Source: Alkalimonas cellulosilytica
GTDB taxonomy: Bacteria; Pseudomonadota; Gammaproteobacteria; Enterobacterales; Alteromonadaceae
DNA: 64,000 nucleotides
Assembly: GCF_036325985.1 (NCBI RefSeq)
Contig: NZ_JAUHLI010000004.1
Span: 62,001 to 126,000, forward strand
Direction of reading: 5' to 3'
How positions within the stretch are numbered: position 1 is the stretch's first letter; each line of letters begins with the position of its first letter. The position numbers were made by a program, and so were the translations under genes. Of this stretch, positions 5,033 to 14,109 are shown one piece after another. The notes under the pieces were generated by a model. It was not told where the DNA came from and searched no databases. It saw only the letters and a program-made list of their open reading frames with translations.

Positions 5033-7291
5033 CTAGGACTCTTTCACCACATCAATAAAGTACCTCACCTCACCTTCTACCGTCTCCCGGACCAGACCAT
5101 GCACATCGGTCTCAAAGCCCGGGAACTGGCCGTTAAAGGCGCGGGTAAACTGAAGGTACTTGAGAATGGTTTTATTAAAGCGCTCGCCTGGTACCATCAG
5201 CGGGATACCCGGTGGGTAAGGGGTGACCAGCATCGCGGTGACACGGCCTTCGATAGCATCAATAGACACCCGCTCAATTTCCCGGTGCGCCATCTTGGCC
5301 CAGGCATCCGCCGGGGTCATCGCCGTTTCAATATTCGACAGATACATCTCGGTCGTGACTTTGGCCACATCAAACTGCCGGTAAATATTATGAATTTGCT
5401 GACACAGATCGCGCAGGCCAACGCGCTCATACTGCGGGTTTTTCGCCACAAACTCCGGCATCACCCGCCACATCGGCAGGTTTTGATCGTAATCGTCTTT
5501 AAACTGCTGCAACTCGGTCACCATCGAGTTCCAGCGGCCCTTGGTAATGCCAATGGTAAACATAATAAAGAACGAATAGAGGCCGGTTTTCTCAATAATA
5601 ATACCGTGCTCAGCCAGGTACTTACTCACAATAGTGGCGGGTATGCCTTGCTGGTCAAACTGGCCCTGCAGCGTGAGGCCCGGGGTAATAATGGTGGCTT
5701 TGATTGGATCCAGCATATTAAAGCCAGAAACAATATCCCCAAAGCCATGCCAGCTATCCGTGGCATGCAGCATCCAGTTATCACGCTCGCCAATGCCTTC
5801 TTCCGGTAAATGCTCCGGGCCCCAGACGGTAAACCACCAGTCATCATCACCAAATTCCGCATCCACCTTGCGCATGGCCCGACGAAAATCAATGGCTTCG
5901 AGCAAGCTTTCTTCCACCAGTGCGGTACCGCCCGGTGCTTCCATCATCGCCGCCGCCACATCGCAGCTGGCAATAATGGCGTATTGCGGGCTGGTTGAGC
6001 TGTGCATTAAATAGGACTCGTTAAAACGGTGGGTATCGAGGCTGCGGTGCTGGGCATTTTGCACCAGAATTTGCGACGCCTGCGATAAGCCGGCCAGCAA
6101 TTTATGGGTCGACTGGGTGGCGAAGACCAGGGTTTCTTCAGAGCGCGGCCGGTCTTTCCCAATGGCATGCATATTGTGGTAAAAGCCATGGAAGCTGGCA
6201 TGCGGCAACCAGGCTTCATCAAAATGCAGCGTATCGATGGTGGAGCCCAGCTGCTGCTTAATTTCTTCCACATTGTACAAAATACCGTCGTAGGTACTTT
6301 GGGTAATGGTTAAAATGCGCGGCTTTTTGTTTTTGGCGTTGCGGGCAAAGGGGTTGGCTTCAATCTTTTTCGCGATGGACTCGGGCGAAAACTCGCTTTT
6401 CGGAATAGGGCCAATAATGCCGTAGTGGTTGCGGGTTGGCATTAAAAATACCGGGATGGCGCCGGTCATAATGATCGAGTGCAAAATCGACTTATGGCAG
6501 TTGCGGTCCACCACCACGATGTCGCCGGGCGCCACCACCGAGTGCCAGACCATTTTATTCGAGGTCGAGGTGCCGTTGGTGACAAAAAACAAATGATCGG
6601 CGTTAAAAATACGGGCGGCATTTTGCTCACTTTGCGCCACCGGCCCGGTGTGATCCAGCAGCTGGCCTAACTCATCGACCGAGTTACAGACATCGGCCCG
6701 TAGCATGTTCTCGCCAAAGAACTGATGAAACATCTGGCCGACCGGGCTTTTCAAAAAGGCGACGCCGCCCGAGTGCCCCGGGCAATGCCAGGAGTAGGAC
6801 GAGTCCTCGGCATAATCCATCAGCGCATTAAAAAACGGCGGTGCTAACGCATCCAGGTACTTTTTTGCTTCGCGGATAATATGGCGGGCGACAAACTCCG
6901 GCGTGTCTTCAAACATATGAATAAAGCCGTGCAGCTCGCGCAGAATATCGTTCGAAATATGCCGGCTGGTGCGGGTTTCGCCGTATAAAAAGATTGGGAT
7001 ATCGGCATTGCGTTTGCGCACTTCTTGCACAAAGGCCCTAAGCTCGGCCAGAGCGGCACTGACTTCGGCATCGGTGCCGCTGCCAAACTCTTCATCGTCA
7101 ATCGACAAAATAAAACAGGAGGCACGGCTGGCTTGCTGGGCAAAGGCGGTTAAATCCACATAGCTGGTATACCCCACTACTTCAAAACCGTGGCTGCCGA
7201 TGGCCTCGGCTAAATCACGGATGCCTGAGCCAGAGATATTCTCGGAGCGAAAATCTTCATCGATAACAATAACTGGAAAACGGAATTTCAT
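5033..7291 (-). CDS. ldcA: Lysine/ornithine/arginine decarboxylase, class I
   Basis: A 752-residue PLP enzyme of the Orn/Lys/Arg decarboxylase family, normal full length. It has an N-terminal response-regulator-like wing domain (about 1-140), a PLP-binding core with H-C-P-G-H-S-G-G near 169, F-D-E-A-W (Asp358) and the Schiff-base S-T-H-K (Lys397), and a C-terminal small domain. It decarboxylates a basic amino acid to a diamine (cadaverine, putrescine or agmatine). Overall it resembles the Pseudomonas LdcA type, so lysine is my first choice of substrate, not proven. AAGGA precedes the ATG. The neighbouring deacetylase and gamma-glutamyltransferase on the same strand suggest a polyamine context. 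Confidence 0.85.
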   Translation of the reverse strand: MKFRFPVIVIDEDFRSENISGSGIRDLAEAIGSHGFEVVGYTSYVDLTAFAQQASRASCFILSIDDEEFGSGTDAEVSAALAELRAFVQEVRKRNADIPIFLYGETRTSRHISNDILRELHGFIHMFEDTPEFVARHIIREAKKYLDALAPPFFNALMDYAEDSSYSWHCPGHSGGVAFLKSPVGQMFHQFFGENMLRADVCNSVDELGQLLDHTGPVAQSEQNAARIFNADHLFFVTNGTSTSNKMVWHSVVAPGDIVVVDRNCHKSILHSIIMTGAIPVFLMPTRNHYGIIGPIPKSEFSPESIAKKIEANPFARNAKNKKPRILTITQSTYDGILYNVEEIKQQLGSTIDTLHFDEAWLPHASFHGFYHNMHAIGKDRPRSEETLVFATQSTHKLLAGLSQASQILVQNAQHRSLDTHRFNESYLMHSSTSPQYAIIASCDVAAAMMEAPGGTALVEESLLEAIDFRRAMRKVDAEFGDDDWWFTVWGPEHLPEEGIGERDNWMLHATDSWHGFGDIVSGFNMLDPIKATIITPGLTLQGQFDQQGIPATIVSKYLAEHGIIIEKTGLYSFFIMFTIGITKGRWNSMVTELQQFKDDYDQNLPMWRVMPEFVAKNPQYERVGLRDLCQQIHNIYRQFDVAKVTTEMYLSNIETAMTPADAWAKMAHREIERVSIDAIEGRVTAMLVTPYPPGIPLMVPGERFNKTILKYLQFTRAFNGQFPGFETDVHGLVRETVEGEVRYFIDVVKES

Positions 7292-7527
7292 CGGTTCATC
7301 CTTCGTTGTAAGCGGTTGTTTGCCGGGCCTTTATCAAACGCTCAGGCTTGACGTGTTGCAAGACCGTTTCCGTGTGCTTTTGCGCGGGCTATAAGAGGTT
7401 TCCCTGCCCGGCATTTTACCTGTATTGGCGTACCTGACTGCAATGCTTTGCAAAAATAATTCATCCGGTACGCCCGGCGGCAACCAGAGCCGGCTCTGTG
7501 TTGCTGGTCACAATCCAGTACGCACCG

Positions 7528-8565
7528 CTACAACGGTGCCGTTTGCTCAAAACCCTGTAGCACCGCTGCCACATTTTGCCCCACTTCCGCCACTGCATAA
7601 CCGCCTTCCTGAATAAAGACCGTGGGCAAGCCCAGGCTGGCAATATGGGCCCCCAGCAGCGGGTAATGCCCGGCTTTTAGTTTAAAGGCACTGATGGGAT
7701 CGTCTTCAAAGGTATCTACCCCTAAGGAGACCACCATCGCATCGGGGTTGAAGTCCTTGATCAGCTGCAGCGCTTTGAGCAGCACTTGCTGATAGGTCGG
7801 CCAATCGGTGCCGGCGGGGAGCGGGAAGTTATGGCAATACCCAAGGCCGGCGCCTTCGCCGTGTTCATCGGCATAGCCTAAGAAAAACGGGTACTCGGTG
7901 GCTGGATCGCCGTGAATCGAGATGGTCAGCACATCATCGCGCTGCCAGAAAATATCCTGGGTGCCATTGCCATGATGGTAGTCCACATCCAGCACCACCA
8001 CTTTGCGCTTGCCCTGATCGCGCAGGTATTGCGCCGCCAACGCTGCATTGTTCAAAAAACAATAGCCGCCAAAGGTGGCGTAACCGGCATGATGGCCCGG
8101 CGGCCGGCATAAGGCATAGGCGCTCTGCTCACCTTCGGCCACCAAAGCGGCAGCGGTTAAAGCGCAATGGGCACCGGCTTCCACCGCCTGCCAGGTGCCT
8201 GCCACCATCGGGGTGCTGGCATCGTAGCTGTAATAGCCCAGTTTGGCATGAATGCCGGTTGGGATCTTATCCTGGCGCTGGCCTCGCGCCGGGAAGGCGC
8301 TTGGCAGCATAAAGCCGCTTTTTCCGGCAGCTTGCCACTGGCTGTAGGCGGTGCGCAGAAACTGCAGATAATCGGCGCTGTGCACCCGCTCCAGCTGCTC
8401 TGGCGCAAAATCACGCGGTGGCAGGATGGGAAAGCCCGCCTGACGCAGCGCATCCAGCATAAACTGAGCCCGGGATGGCATTTCATAGCAGGGCACCAGC
8501 TCACCGCGGTGCAGCTCCATGCCGCCCTGATGCGCCTGATGTTTGTCGGAGTAAATCACCTTCAT
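7528..8565 (-). CDS. Histone-deacetylase-family acetylpolyamine amidohydrolase
   Basis: A 345-residue member of the HDAC superfamily. Signature parts are R-P-P-G-H-H-A (catalytic His pair, about 155-160), D-V-D-Y-H-H-G-N-G-T with zinc-binding Asp and His, L-G-V-D-T-F-E-D-D-P with the second zinc Asp, and E-G-G-Y-A-V near the C-terminus. The N-terminal segment with H-R-G-E-L-V-P-C-Y-E and the 345-residue length match bacterial acetylpolyamine amidohydrolases (AphA/AphB type), which remove acetyl groups from acetylputrescine or acetylcadaverine. The nearby diamine-forming decarboxylase supports this. A general lysine deacetylase is the alternative. Confidence 0.82.
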   Translation of the reverse strand: MKVIYSDKHQAHQGGMELHRGELVPCYEMPSRAQFMLDALRQAGFPILPPRDFAPEQLERVHSADYLQFLRTAYSQWQAAGKSGFMLPSAFPARGQRQDKIPTGIHAKLGYYSYDASTPMVAGTWQAVEAGAHCALTAAALVAEGEQSAYALCRPPGHHAGYATFGGYCFLNNAALAAQYLRDQGKRKVVVLDVDYHHGNGTQDIFWQRDDVLTISIHGDPATEYPFFLGYADEHGEGAGLGYCHNFPLPAGTDWPTYQQVLLKALQLIKDFNPDAMVVSLGVDTFEDDPISAFKLKAGHYPLLGAHIASLGLPTVFIQEGGYAVAEVGQNVAAVLQGFEQTAPL

Positions 8566-8600
8566 AAAACTGTATTGACCTGTCGTTAAGTAGCGAACAG

Positions 8601-8616
8601 CCCCTGCACACAGGGG
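8601..8616 (-). terminator. GC-rich hairpin between ggt and the deacetylase gene
   Basis: CCCCTG-CACA-CAGGGG forms a 6-bp stem downstream of the ggt stop. It is followed by neither a U-tract nor other signals, so it may only be a weak attenuator. Confidence 0.3.
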
Positions 8617-8651
8617 TCAGGGGCAAATGTGTTTTGCTGCGCTTGCCGTCG

Positions 8652-10385
8652 TTAATAGCCGGCGGCCTGACCGTCTTTGCGGGACTCAGAAGCCCCAAGG
8701 TACACGCCGTTGGTATGATCGCGCATAATGGCCTGGTAACCACCAAAGCCGCCCAGGCCGTAACGCACCTGATGGCCACGCTGCATCAGCTCACGTACTG
8801 TGCTGTAAGGCACACCACGCTCCACTTCGATGTAGCCACCATTTTTCAGATACATGGCCTGACCATCGGTTGGCTCGGTGCTGCCTAAATGCTGCCAGCG
8901 GGCGGCATCGCCGGCCTCTTGCAGGTTCATGCCGTAATCGACGATGTTCACCAGAATCTGCACATGGCCCTGCGGCTGCATGGCACCGCCCATTACGCCG
9001 TAGCTGATGAGCGGCTTACCGCCTTTGGTAATAAAGGCCGGGATAATGGTATTAAAGGGGCGTTTACCAGGCTCATAGACATTGGCGTGGTTTTTATCCA
9101 TCGAGAACATTTGGCCACGGTCCTGAAACACAAAGCCAAGCCCTGGTACCACCACCCCGGAGCCCATACCGCGGTAGTTGCTTTGAATCAGCGATACCAT
9201 ATTGCCGTCTTTATCTGCCGTGGTCAGGTAGATGGTGTCGCCTTCGTACAGATGCGGGTTGCCGGCATCGACCCGTTGGGCGGCCCGCTCACCAATCAGC
9301 TTGGCACGCTCACGGCCGTAAGCTTCGGAAATCAGCCCGGCAATGGGTTGCTGGCTGAAATCGCTGTCGGCATAGAACTTGGCCCTGTCTTCAAAAGCCA
9401 GTTTTTTCGCTTCCACCATGGTATGAATGCTGTCGGCGCTGTTAAAGCCCATCGCAGCCAGATCGAAGTTTTTCAGAATTTGCAGCATTTGCAGGGCGGC
9501 AATGCCCTGGCCATTGGGCGGCAGCTCCCACAGCTCATAGCCTTTGTAATCGACCGATACCGGCTCAACCCAGGTCGAAGTGTGTTGATCAAAGTCTTCA
9601 TAGCGCAGATAACCGCCGTTTTCACGCATAAAGCGATCCATCACACGGGTCAGTTCGCCGCGGTAAAAGGCATCGCGGCCATCGGTGGCTAACGCGCGGT
9701 AAGTGGCCCCCAGCGCCGGGTTTTTAAAAATCTGACCCTTGCGGGGGGCCTGGCCATCGATGGTAAAGGTACCCACAAAATCGCCTGGCTGCGGGCTTAA
9801 CAGCGGTACACTGCGGTTCCAGTAGTAAGCAATCAGCTCGGTGACCGGAAAGCCTTGCTCGGCATAGTCGATGCTGGGCTGCAGAATGGTGGCCATCGGC
9901 AACTGGCCAAATTTCTGATGCAATTCAAACCAGCCATCAATGGCACCGGGCACGCTGATGGGCAGCATGCCATGCGGCGGTAAATCAGTGCGCCCCATCC
10001 GTTCCAGCTCGGCCGCCACCTGATCGTAGCTTAAGCCTAGCGGGGAGCGACCCGAGCCATTCAGGCCATACAAACGTTCGGTTTTGGCATCCCAGACGAT
10101 GGCATAAAGATCGCCGCCAATGCCGTTGCCGGTGGGCTCCATCAGGCCAATGGCGGCGTTGGCTGCAATGGCCGCATCAATGGCATTGCCGCCTTGTTTC
10201 ATAATATCCAGCGCCACCTGAGTGGCCAGCGGGTGGCTGGTGGCAGCCATCGCATGCTGGGCGATGACTTCCGAGCGGCTGGTAAAGTCGTGGCCGGTGA
10301 TACGATCATAAGCCAGGGCGGTGCAGCACAGCAAGCCTAGGGCTGAAACGGCAAAGGCGGAAACAACAGAGGTTGAAGCTTTCAT
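8652..10385 (-). CDS. ggt: Gamma-glutamyltransferase (periplasmic)
   Basis: A 577-residue proenzyme with an N-terminal signal peptide (about 1-25). It is an N-terminal nucleophile hydrolase that cleaves itself before a Thr and transfers gamma-glutamyl groups from glutathione and related compounds. The predicted cleavage and nucleophile is Thr384 in G-D-T-I-Y-L-T-T-A-D-K-D-G-N. The large-subunit motif G-G-N-A-I-D-A-A-I-A is at about 65-74 and G-I-G-G-D near 88. The length and both motifs are normal. The ribosome-binding site is weak. It lies first in a same-strand run with the deacetylase and decarboxylase genes. Gaps of 86 and 236 bp argue against one tight operon. Confidence 0.88.
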   Translation of the reverse strand: MKASTSVVSAFAVSALGLLCCTALAYDRITGHDFTSRSEVIAQHAMAATSHPLATQVALDIMKQGGNAIDAAIAANAAIGLMEPTGNGIGGDLYAIVWDAKTERLYGLNGSGRSPLGLSYDQVAAELERMGRTDLPPHGMLPISVPGAIDGWFELHQKFGQLPMATILQPSIDYAEQGFPVTELIAYYWNRSVPLLSPQPGDFVGTFTIDGQAPRKGQIFKNPALGATYRALATDGRDAFYRGELTRVMDRFMRENGGYLRYEDFDQHTSTWVEPVSVDYKGYELWELPPNGQGIAALQMLQILKNFDLAAMGFNSADSIHTMVEAKKLAFEDRAKFYADSDFSQQPIAGLISEAYGRERAKLIGERAAQRVDAGNPHLYEGDTIYLTTADKDGNMVSLIQSNYRGMGSGVVVPGLGFVFQDRGQMFSMDKNHANVYEPGKRPFNTIIPAFITKGGKPLISYGVMGGAMQPQGHVQILVNIVDYGMNLQEAGDAARWQHLGSTEPTDGQAMYLKNGGYIEVERGVPYSTVRELMQRGHQVRYGLGGFGGYQAIMRDHTNGVYLGASESRKDGQAAGY

Positions 10386-10517
10386 GGGTAAAACTCGTCT
10401 GGGTCGGTGTGGTTAAAAACTAACCCAGAAGCGCAACCATTGCCAGCCGGCAGGCGACCAGTGAACCGCTGGCAGAGTTAAAAGCAGCGACTGCAGCGTG
10501 TTTCGCTGGCTTGACAG

Positions 10518-10532
10518 TGTGATACTATAACA
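10518..10532. promoter_or_regulatory. Zur-like site before the methyltransferase gene
   Basis: TGTGATACTATAACA matches 12 of 13 positions of the GTTATA-N-TATAAC core known for gammaproteobacterial Zur. It resembles the palindromes at 50394 and 50897. It lies 34 bp before the start codon. Confidence 0.45.
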
Positions 10533-10565
10533 ACAACGATGTGATGAACAAAAGGAAGCCTGTCC

Positions 10566-11354
10566 GTGAGCAGCACCAGTCAGCCGGTAAAAATCTCCGC
10601 TTTATTTCGCTATATTCAGCAACTGCAGGGCGATGCACCCTGGGGGCATCTGCTGGATGCTGGTACCGGCGTCAACTCGCTGCAATGGATTAGCACGTTA
10701 AAAACTGAGCGCTGGACCGCCATTACCGCCTCCGAAGCCATGGCCCGGCAAAGTGTGCAAAACTACCCGACCGCCATGCGGCCAGACGATCGGCTGGTGG
10801 TGGGCAACTGGATGGACGAGCAGCTGCTGGCCGGTGAGCAGTTCGATACCATCTTGCTGGATTACTTTATCGGCGCCATCGATGGCTTTGCGCCTTATTG
10901 GCAGGATCAGGTGCTGCCGCGCATTCGCCAGCACTTAAAACCAGGCGGGCGTTTGTACATCACCGCGCTGGAGCCTTATGTGCCACTTTACCGCAACAAC
11001 GACGTCGATCAATTTGTCACCGAACTTGGACGGCTGCGCGATGCCTGCCTGCTGCTGGCGCAGGAGCGGCCTTACCGCGAATACCCGGCCGACTGGACCT
11101 TACGCCAGTTGGAGCGCAGCGGCTATCAGGTGCACAGCTGCAAGCATTTTGGCATCCGCTACGGCGAGCGTTTTCTGCATAGCCAGCTGGGCATGTGCCG
11201 CCAGCGCGCCCAGCGCTTTGGCAATCAGGCCCTGACCGATGCCATGCTGCAGCATACCGATGTGCTGCAACAGCGCGGTGAAGCCCTACTGGCAGAGCAT
11301 GGCGTTCTGGCCAGTGGCCATGATTATGTGATTGCTGCAACTGTGCCGGCTTAG
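10566..11354 (+). CDS. Class I SAM-dependent methyltransferase
   Basis: A 262-residue Rossmann-type methyltransferase. Motif I (L-L-D-A-G-T-G-V-N-S-L) is at about 29-39, an acidic post-I region follows, then D-T-I-L-L-D-Y-F-I-G at about 97-106 and the L-K-P-G-G-R-L-Y-I-T strand near 130. The substrate cannot be named. The start is a GTG with AAGGA about 10 nt upstream; the family-like start is close by. It is alone between divergent ggt and the SulP gene 125 bp downstream. The Zur-like site just upstream hints at zinc-responsive expression. Confidence 0.75.
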   Translation: MSSTSQPVKISALFRYIQQLQGDAPWGHLLDAGTGVNSLQWISTLKTERWTAITASEAMARQSVQNYPTAMRPDDRLVVGNWMDEQLLAGEQFDTILLDYFIGAIDGFAPYWQDQVLPRIRQHLKPGGRLYITALEPYVPLYRNNDVDQFVTELGRLRDACLLLAQERPYREYPADWTLRQLERSGYQVHSCKHFGIRYGERFLHSQLGMCRQRAQRFGNQALTDAMLQHTDVLQQRGEALLAEHGVLASGHDYVIAATVPA

Positions 11355-11478
11355 CAGGGGGGAGCCAGGCTCATCCCGTTGTAAAAACCGCTCATTTTTC
11401 CGACTAATGGCCAATATGCACTGGTCTGAGCTGGCGTTATACTGAGTAAAATCCTCTGGTTAGCATAGGGATGGTGAG

Positions 11479-13224
11479 ATGTCGCACCGGGCCCATTTAT
11501 TTTCCTTGCGCATTTGCCATGCTCTGCGTGAAAGCCTGGCCGAGGGCTACAACCGGCGCAAGCTGATGAAAGATCTGCTGGCCGGTGTGACGGTGGGCAT
11601 TATTGCCATTCCACTGGCGATGGCGCTGGCCATTGCCTCGGGGGTGCCGCCGCAGTATGGCCTGTACACCGCCATTATTGCTGGTTTTGTGATTGCGCTG
11701 ACCGGTGGTTCGCGCTTTAGCATCTCGGGCCCAACCGCGGCCTTTGTGGTGATCCTCTATCCGATAGCTCTGAAGTATGGCCTTAGTGGCTTATTGCTGG
11801 CCTCGGTGCTGGCCGGAGTGATGCTGGTGGCTATGGCATTGTTTCGGCTTGGCCGATTGATTGAGTACATTCCTGAATCCGTCACCCTGGGTTTTACCTC
11901 TGGCATTGCCATCGTGATTGTGATTTTACAGCTCAAAGACTTCTTTGGTTTGCCGCTCGACGCCCTGCCAGAACATTTCGCCGATAAGATCTGGCTGTTG
12001 GTGCAGACCATGCCGCAAGCAGGCTGGGCCAGTGTGCTGGTGGCCAGCACCACCTTGCTGGTGATGATTGGCTGGCGGCGTTTGAAAACGCCGGTTCCGC
12101 CGCATTTACCGGCGCTGTTGGTAGGCACCTTGCTGGGCATGCTGTTGCTGCATTTAGGCGCTGATCTGGCGACAGTCTCTTCCCGTTTTAGTTATCTGAC
12201 CAGCGATGGCAGCCTGGCCGCCGGTGTGCCACCCTACTTGCCGTACTTTGACTGGCCCTGGAACCGGCCAGGCCCGGATGGGGTGGCGCTTAGTTTTAGC
12301 TGGCAACTGGCGAAGGATTTGCTGGCGGCCGCTTTTGCCATTGCCATGCTGGGAGCGATTGAGTCGTTGCTGTGCGCCGTGGTGCTGGACAATGCCAGTG
12401 GCCGGCGGCACAGTGCCAACAGCGAATTGCTGGGGCAGGGGCTTGGCAACATCATTACGCCATTCTTTGGCGGTATTACCGCAACGGCAGCGCTGGCACG
12501 CTCTTCAGCCAATTTCAATGCCGGGGCGCAGTCGCCCGTTGCCGGCATGGTGCATGCCCTGGTGGTGTTGCTGGCACTTTTGCTGCTCACCCCTTTATTA
12601 GCCTATATTCCGATGGCGGCGCTGGCAGCTTTGCTGGTGATGGTGGCCTGGGGCATGAGCGAAGCGCCAAAAGCGGTGCATTTATTAAAAACCGCGCCAC
12701 GCAGCGATGTGCTGGTGTTTCTGGTGTGCCTGCTGCTGACGGTGATCCTGGATATGGTCATCGCCATTACCGCTGGCATCTTGCTGGCAACCTTGCTGTT
12801 TATGAAAGATATCGCTGCCATGACCAAAGTGACCGATATCTCCAAAAACCGCAAGCAGGTGGAAAAACCATTACCAGCAGGCTGGAAGGTACTAAAAATC
12901 AGTGGCCCGCTGTTTTTTGCCGCCGCCGATCGTATTTTTGCTGAAATTGGTTTACTAAGCGCGCAGCAGCGCGGCCTGCTACTGTATATGGATGGAGTGC
13001 CGCTGCTGGATGCCGGCGGTCTGGCGGCACTGGAAAAACTCAGGGCGCAGTGCCGCAAACAGCAGGTAGAGCTGCTAATCGCCGATCTGCAGTTTCAGCC
13101 ACTCAAAACTCTGGCCAAAGCAGGCGTACAGCCCGAGCCCGGTATCCTTACCTTTTACCCGACCTTGCGCGAAGCGCTGGAGCAGCTGTATGCGCGGGAG
13201 ACTGCTCCCGCTGCTTTGAGTTGA
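11479..13224 (+). CDS. SulP-family anion transporter with STAS domain
   Basis: A 581-residue inner-membrane transporter. Residues about 30-430 hold the SLC26/SulP membrane domain, with the family pattern D-L-L-A-G-V-T-V-G-I-I-A-I-P-L-A-M-A-L-A-I-A-S-G-V-P-P in the first helices and Y-I-P-E-S-V near 135. The C-terminal ~110 residues form a STAS domain (K-I-S-G-P-L-F-F-A-A-A-D, then D-G-V-P-L-L-D-A-G-G). Relatives carry sulfate, bicarbonate or C4-dicarboxylates (DauA). The substrate is not predictable here. The length is normal for full SulP-STAS proteins. Confidence 0.85.
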   Translation: MSHRAHLFSLRICHALRESLAEGYNRRKLMKDLLAGVTVGIIAIPLAMALAIASGVPPQYGLYTAIIAGFVIALTGGSRFSISGPTAAFVVILYPIALKYGLSGLLLASVLAGVMLVAMALFRLGRLIEYIPESVTLGFTSGIAIVIVILQLKDFFGLPLDALPEHFADKIWLLVQTMPQAGWASVLVASTTLLVMIGWRRLKTPVPPHLPALLVGTLLGMLLLHLGADLATVSSRFSYLTSDGSLAAGVPPYLPYFDWPWNRPGPDGVALSFSWQLAKDLLAAAFAIAMLGAIESLLCAVVLDNASGRRHSANSELLGQGLGNIITPFFGGITATAALARSSANFNAGAQSPVAGMVHALVVLLALLLLTPLLAYIPMAALAALLVMVAWGMSEAPKAVHLLKTAPRSDVLVFLVCLLLTVILDMVIAITAGILLATLLFMKDIAAMTKVTDISKNRKQVEKPLPAGWKVLKISGPLFFAAADRIFAEIGLLSAQQRGLLLYMDGVPLLDAGGLAALEKLRAQCRKQQVELLIADLQFQPLKTLAKAGVQPEPGILTFYPTLREALEQLYARETAPAALS

Positions 13225-13318
13225 ACAAAGCGAATTGAACACAGTTTGGCAGCCCTTGTGCTATGGTTATGGCTGCAAACGTATCAGGAAGTAGCCAAAC
13301 TCACCACAAGGAGGTTTT

Positions 13319-13702
13319 ATGTTTTTTCCCGCGATGGCCTTACTACTAAGCACTTCTGCCATGTCAGCCGGTACCGGCACACTGTGGCTGGACGGTGAAG
13401 CCTACCCGGTGGAAGTGACCAGCTGTGCTGGGGATCCGGAAACAGCTGGTGCACGGGGCACGCTGGCAGATGGGCAAAGCGTCACGCTGATGCTGCAACG
13501 CTGGCCGGGTATGCACGCATTGTCGGTCACTTACGACAACGCCCAGTGGGTGCATCGCGGCCCTGAAGACAGTGCTGATGCCCCTGAACTAAAACGCTGG
13601 GTGGAAGATGGCATGCTAAAAGCCTCCGGCACTGTCTCGGTGTTTCCGCCGATCCGCCAGGCCAGCATGGTGGTGCGTTTTGAGGGGCGTTGCCCTGGCT
13701 AA
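13319..13702 (+). CDS. Small exported protein, unknown function
   Basis: 127 residues with a short signal peptide (M-F-F-P-A-M-A-L-L-L-S-T-S-A-M-S-A, about 1-17) and a predominantly beta mature part with two Cys (in T-S-C-A-G-D and G-R-C-P-G) that could form a disulfide. AAGGAGG stands close before the ATG, a near-perfect ribosome-binding site, so it is expressed as a real gene. I do not recognise the family. It ends 3 nt before the convergent thioesterase gene. Confidence 0.6.
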   Translation: MFFPAMALLLSTSAMSAGTGTLWLDGEAYPVEVTSCAGDPETAGARGTLADGQSVTLMLQRWPGMHALSVTYDNAQWVHRGPEDSADAPELKRWVEDGMLKASGTVSVFPPIRQASMVVRFEGRCPG

Positions 13703-13705
13703 GTG

Positions 13706-14095
13706 CTAGAGCGTATGCTGCTCCAGGGCAGCTTTCAGCGCTGGGCTGAGCGCTTTGGCTTTTTGCAGTTCGTAGTCAAAATGCACCAGAGCGGCTTTGC
13801 CTTCGGCGCAGCAGTGGCCGTGCTGCCAGGCTTGCTGGGTGACCTCAAAAGAGCTGTTACCAATCCGACTGATCCAGCTACGCACTTCCACCTCATTGCC
13901 ATAATGCAGCTGGGCTTTAAAATCCACCGCGATGCTGGCGACGATCAACGGCCAGCGCTTTAGATCCAGCTCTGGGGTAAAAATCTGAAAAATAGGCGTA
14001 CGGCAGGCTTCAAACCAGACCGCGACCACGGTATTGTTAATATGACCTAAGGCATCCGTTTCTGAAAAACGCGGTTGTATAACTTCTGTAAACAT
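13706..14095 (-). CDS. Acyl-CoA thioesterase, 4HBT/YbgC-FadM type
   Basis: 129 residues with a hot-dog fold. The catalytic signature S-E-T-D-A-L-G-H-I-N-N (Asp near residue 14) is that of 4-hydroxybenzoyl-CoA thioesterase-like enzymes, and the rest matches FadM/YbgC-type proteins in length and pattern. It likely hydrolyses acyl-CoA in the cytoplasm; the substrate is not predictable. Its start lies only 14 nt from the divergent start of the oxygenase gene, leaving no room for separate ribosome-binding regions. No good Shine-Dalgarno sequence is visible, so it may be leaderless or start from a promoter inside the neighbour. Confidence 0.8.
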   Translation of the reverse strand: MFTEVIQPRFSETDALGHINNTVVAVWFEACRTPIFQIFTPELDLKRWPLIVASIAVDFKAQLHYGNEVEVRSWISRIGNSSFEVTQQAWQHGHCCAEGKAALVHFDYELQKAKALSPALKAALEQHTL

Positions 14096-14109
14096 ACCAA
14101 GAGAGACCC

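Noticed and set aside
4844..5809. 321-codon frame opposite the decarboxylase gene
   Set aside because: It is antisense to a well-supported PLP enzyme; His/Arg-rich composition is typical of a shadow frame.
8889..9692. 267-codon frame opposite ggt
   Set aside because: Antisense to a complete gamma-glutamyltransferase gene and without family signature or start signals.
10511..10532. TTGACA at 10511 as a -35 element with the TATA-like sequence after it
   Set aside because: The candidate -10 is only about 8 bp away; no suitable -10 is found at 16-18 bp.
12372..12944. 190-codon frame inside the SulP gene
   Set aside because: Same-strand alternative frame of a clear transporter; composition is that of a frame shadow.
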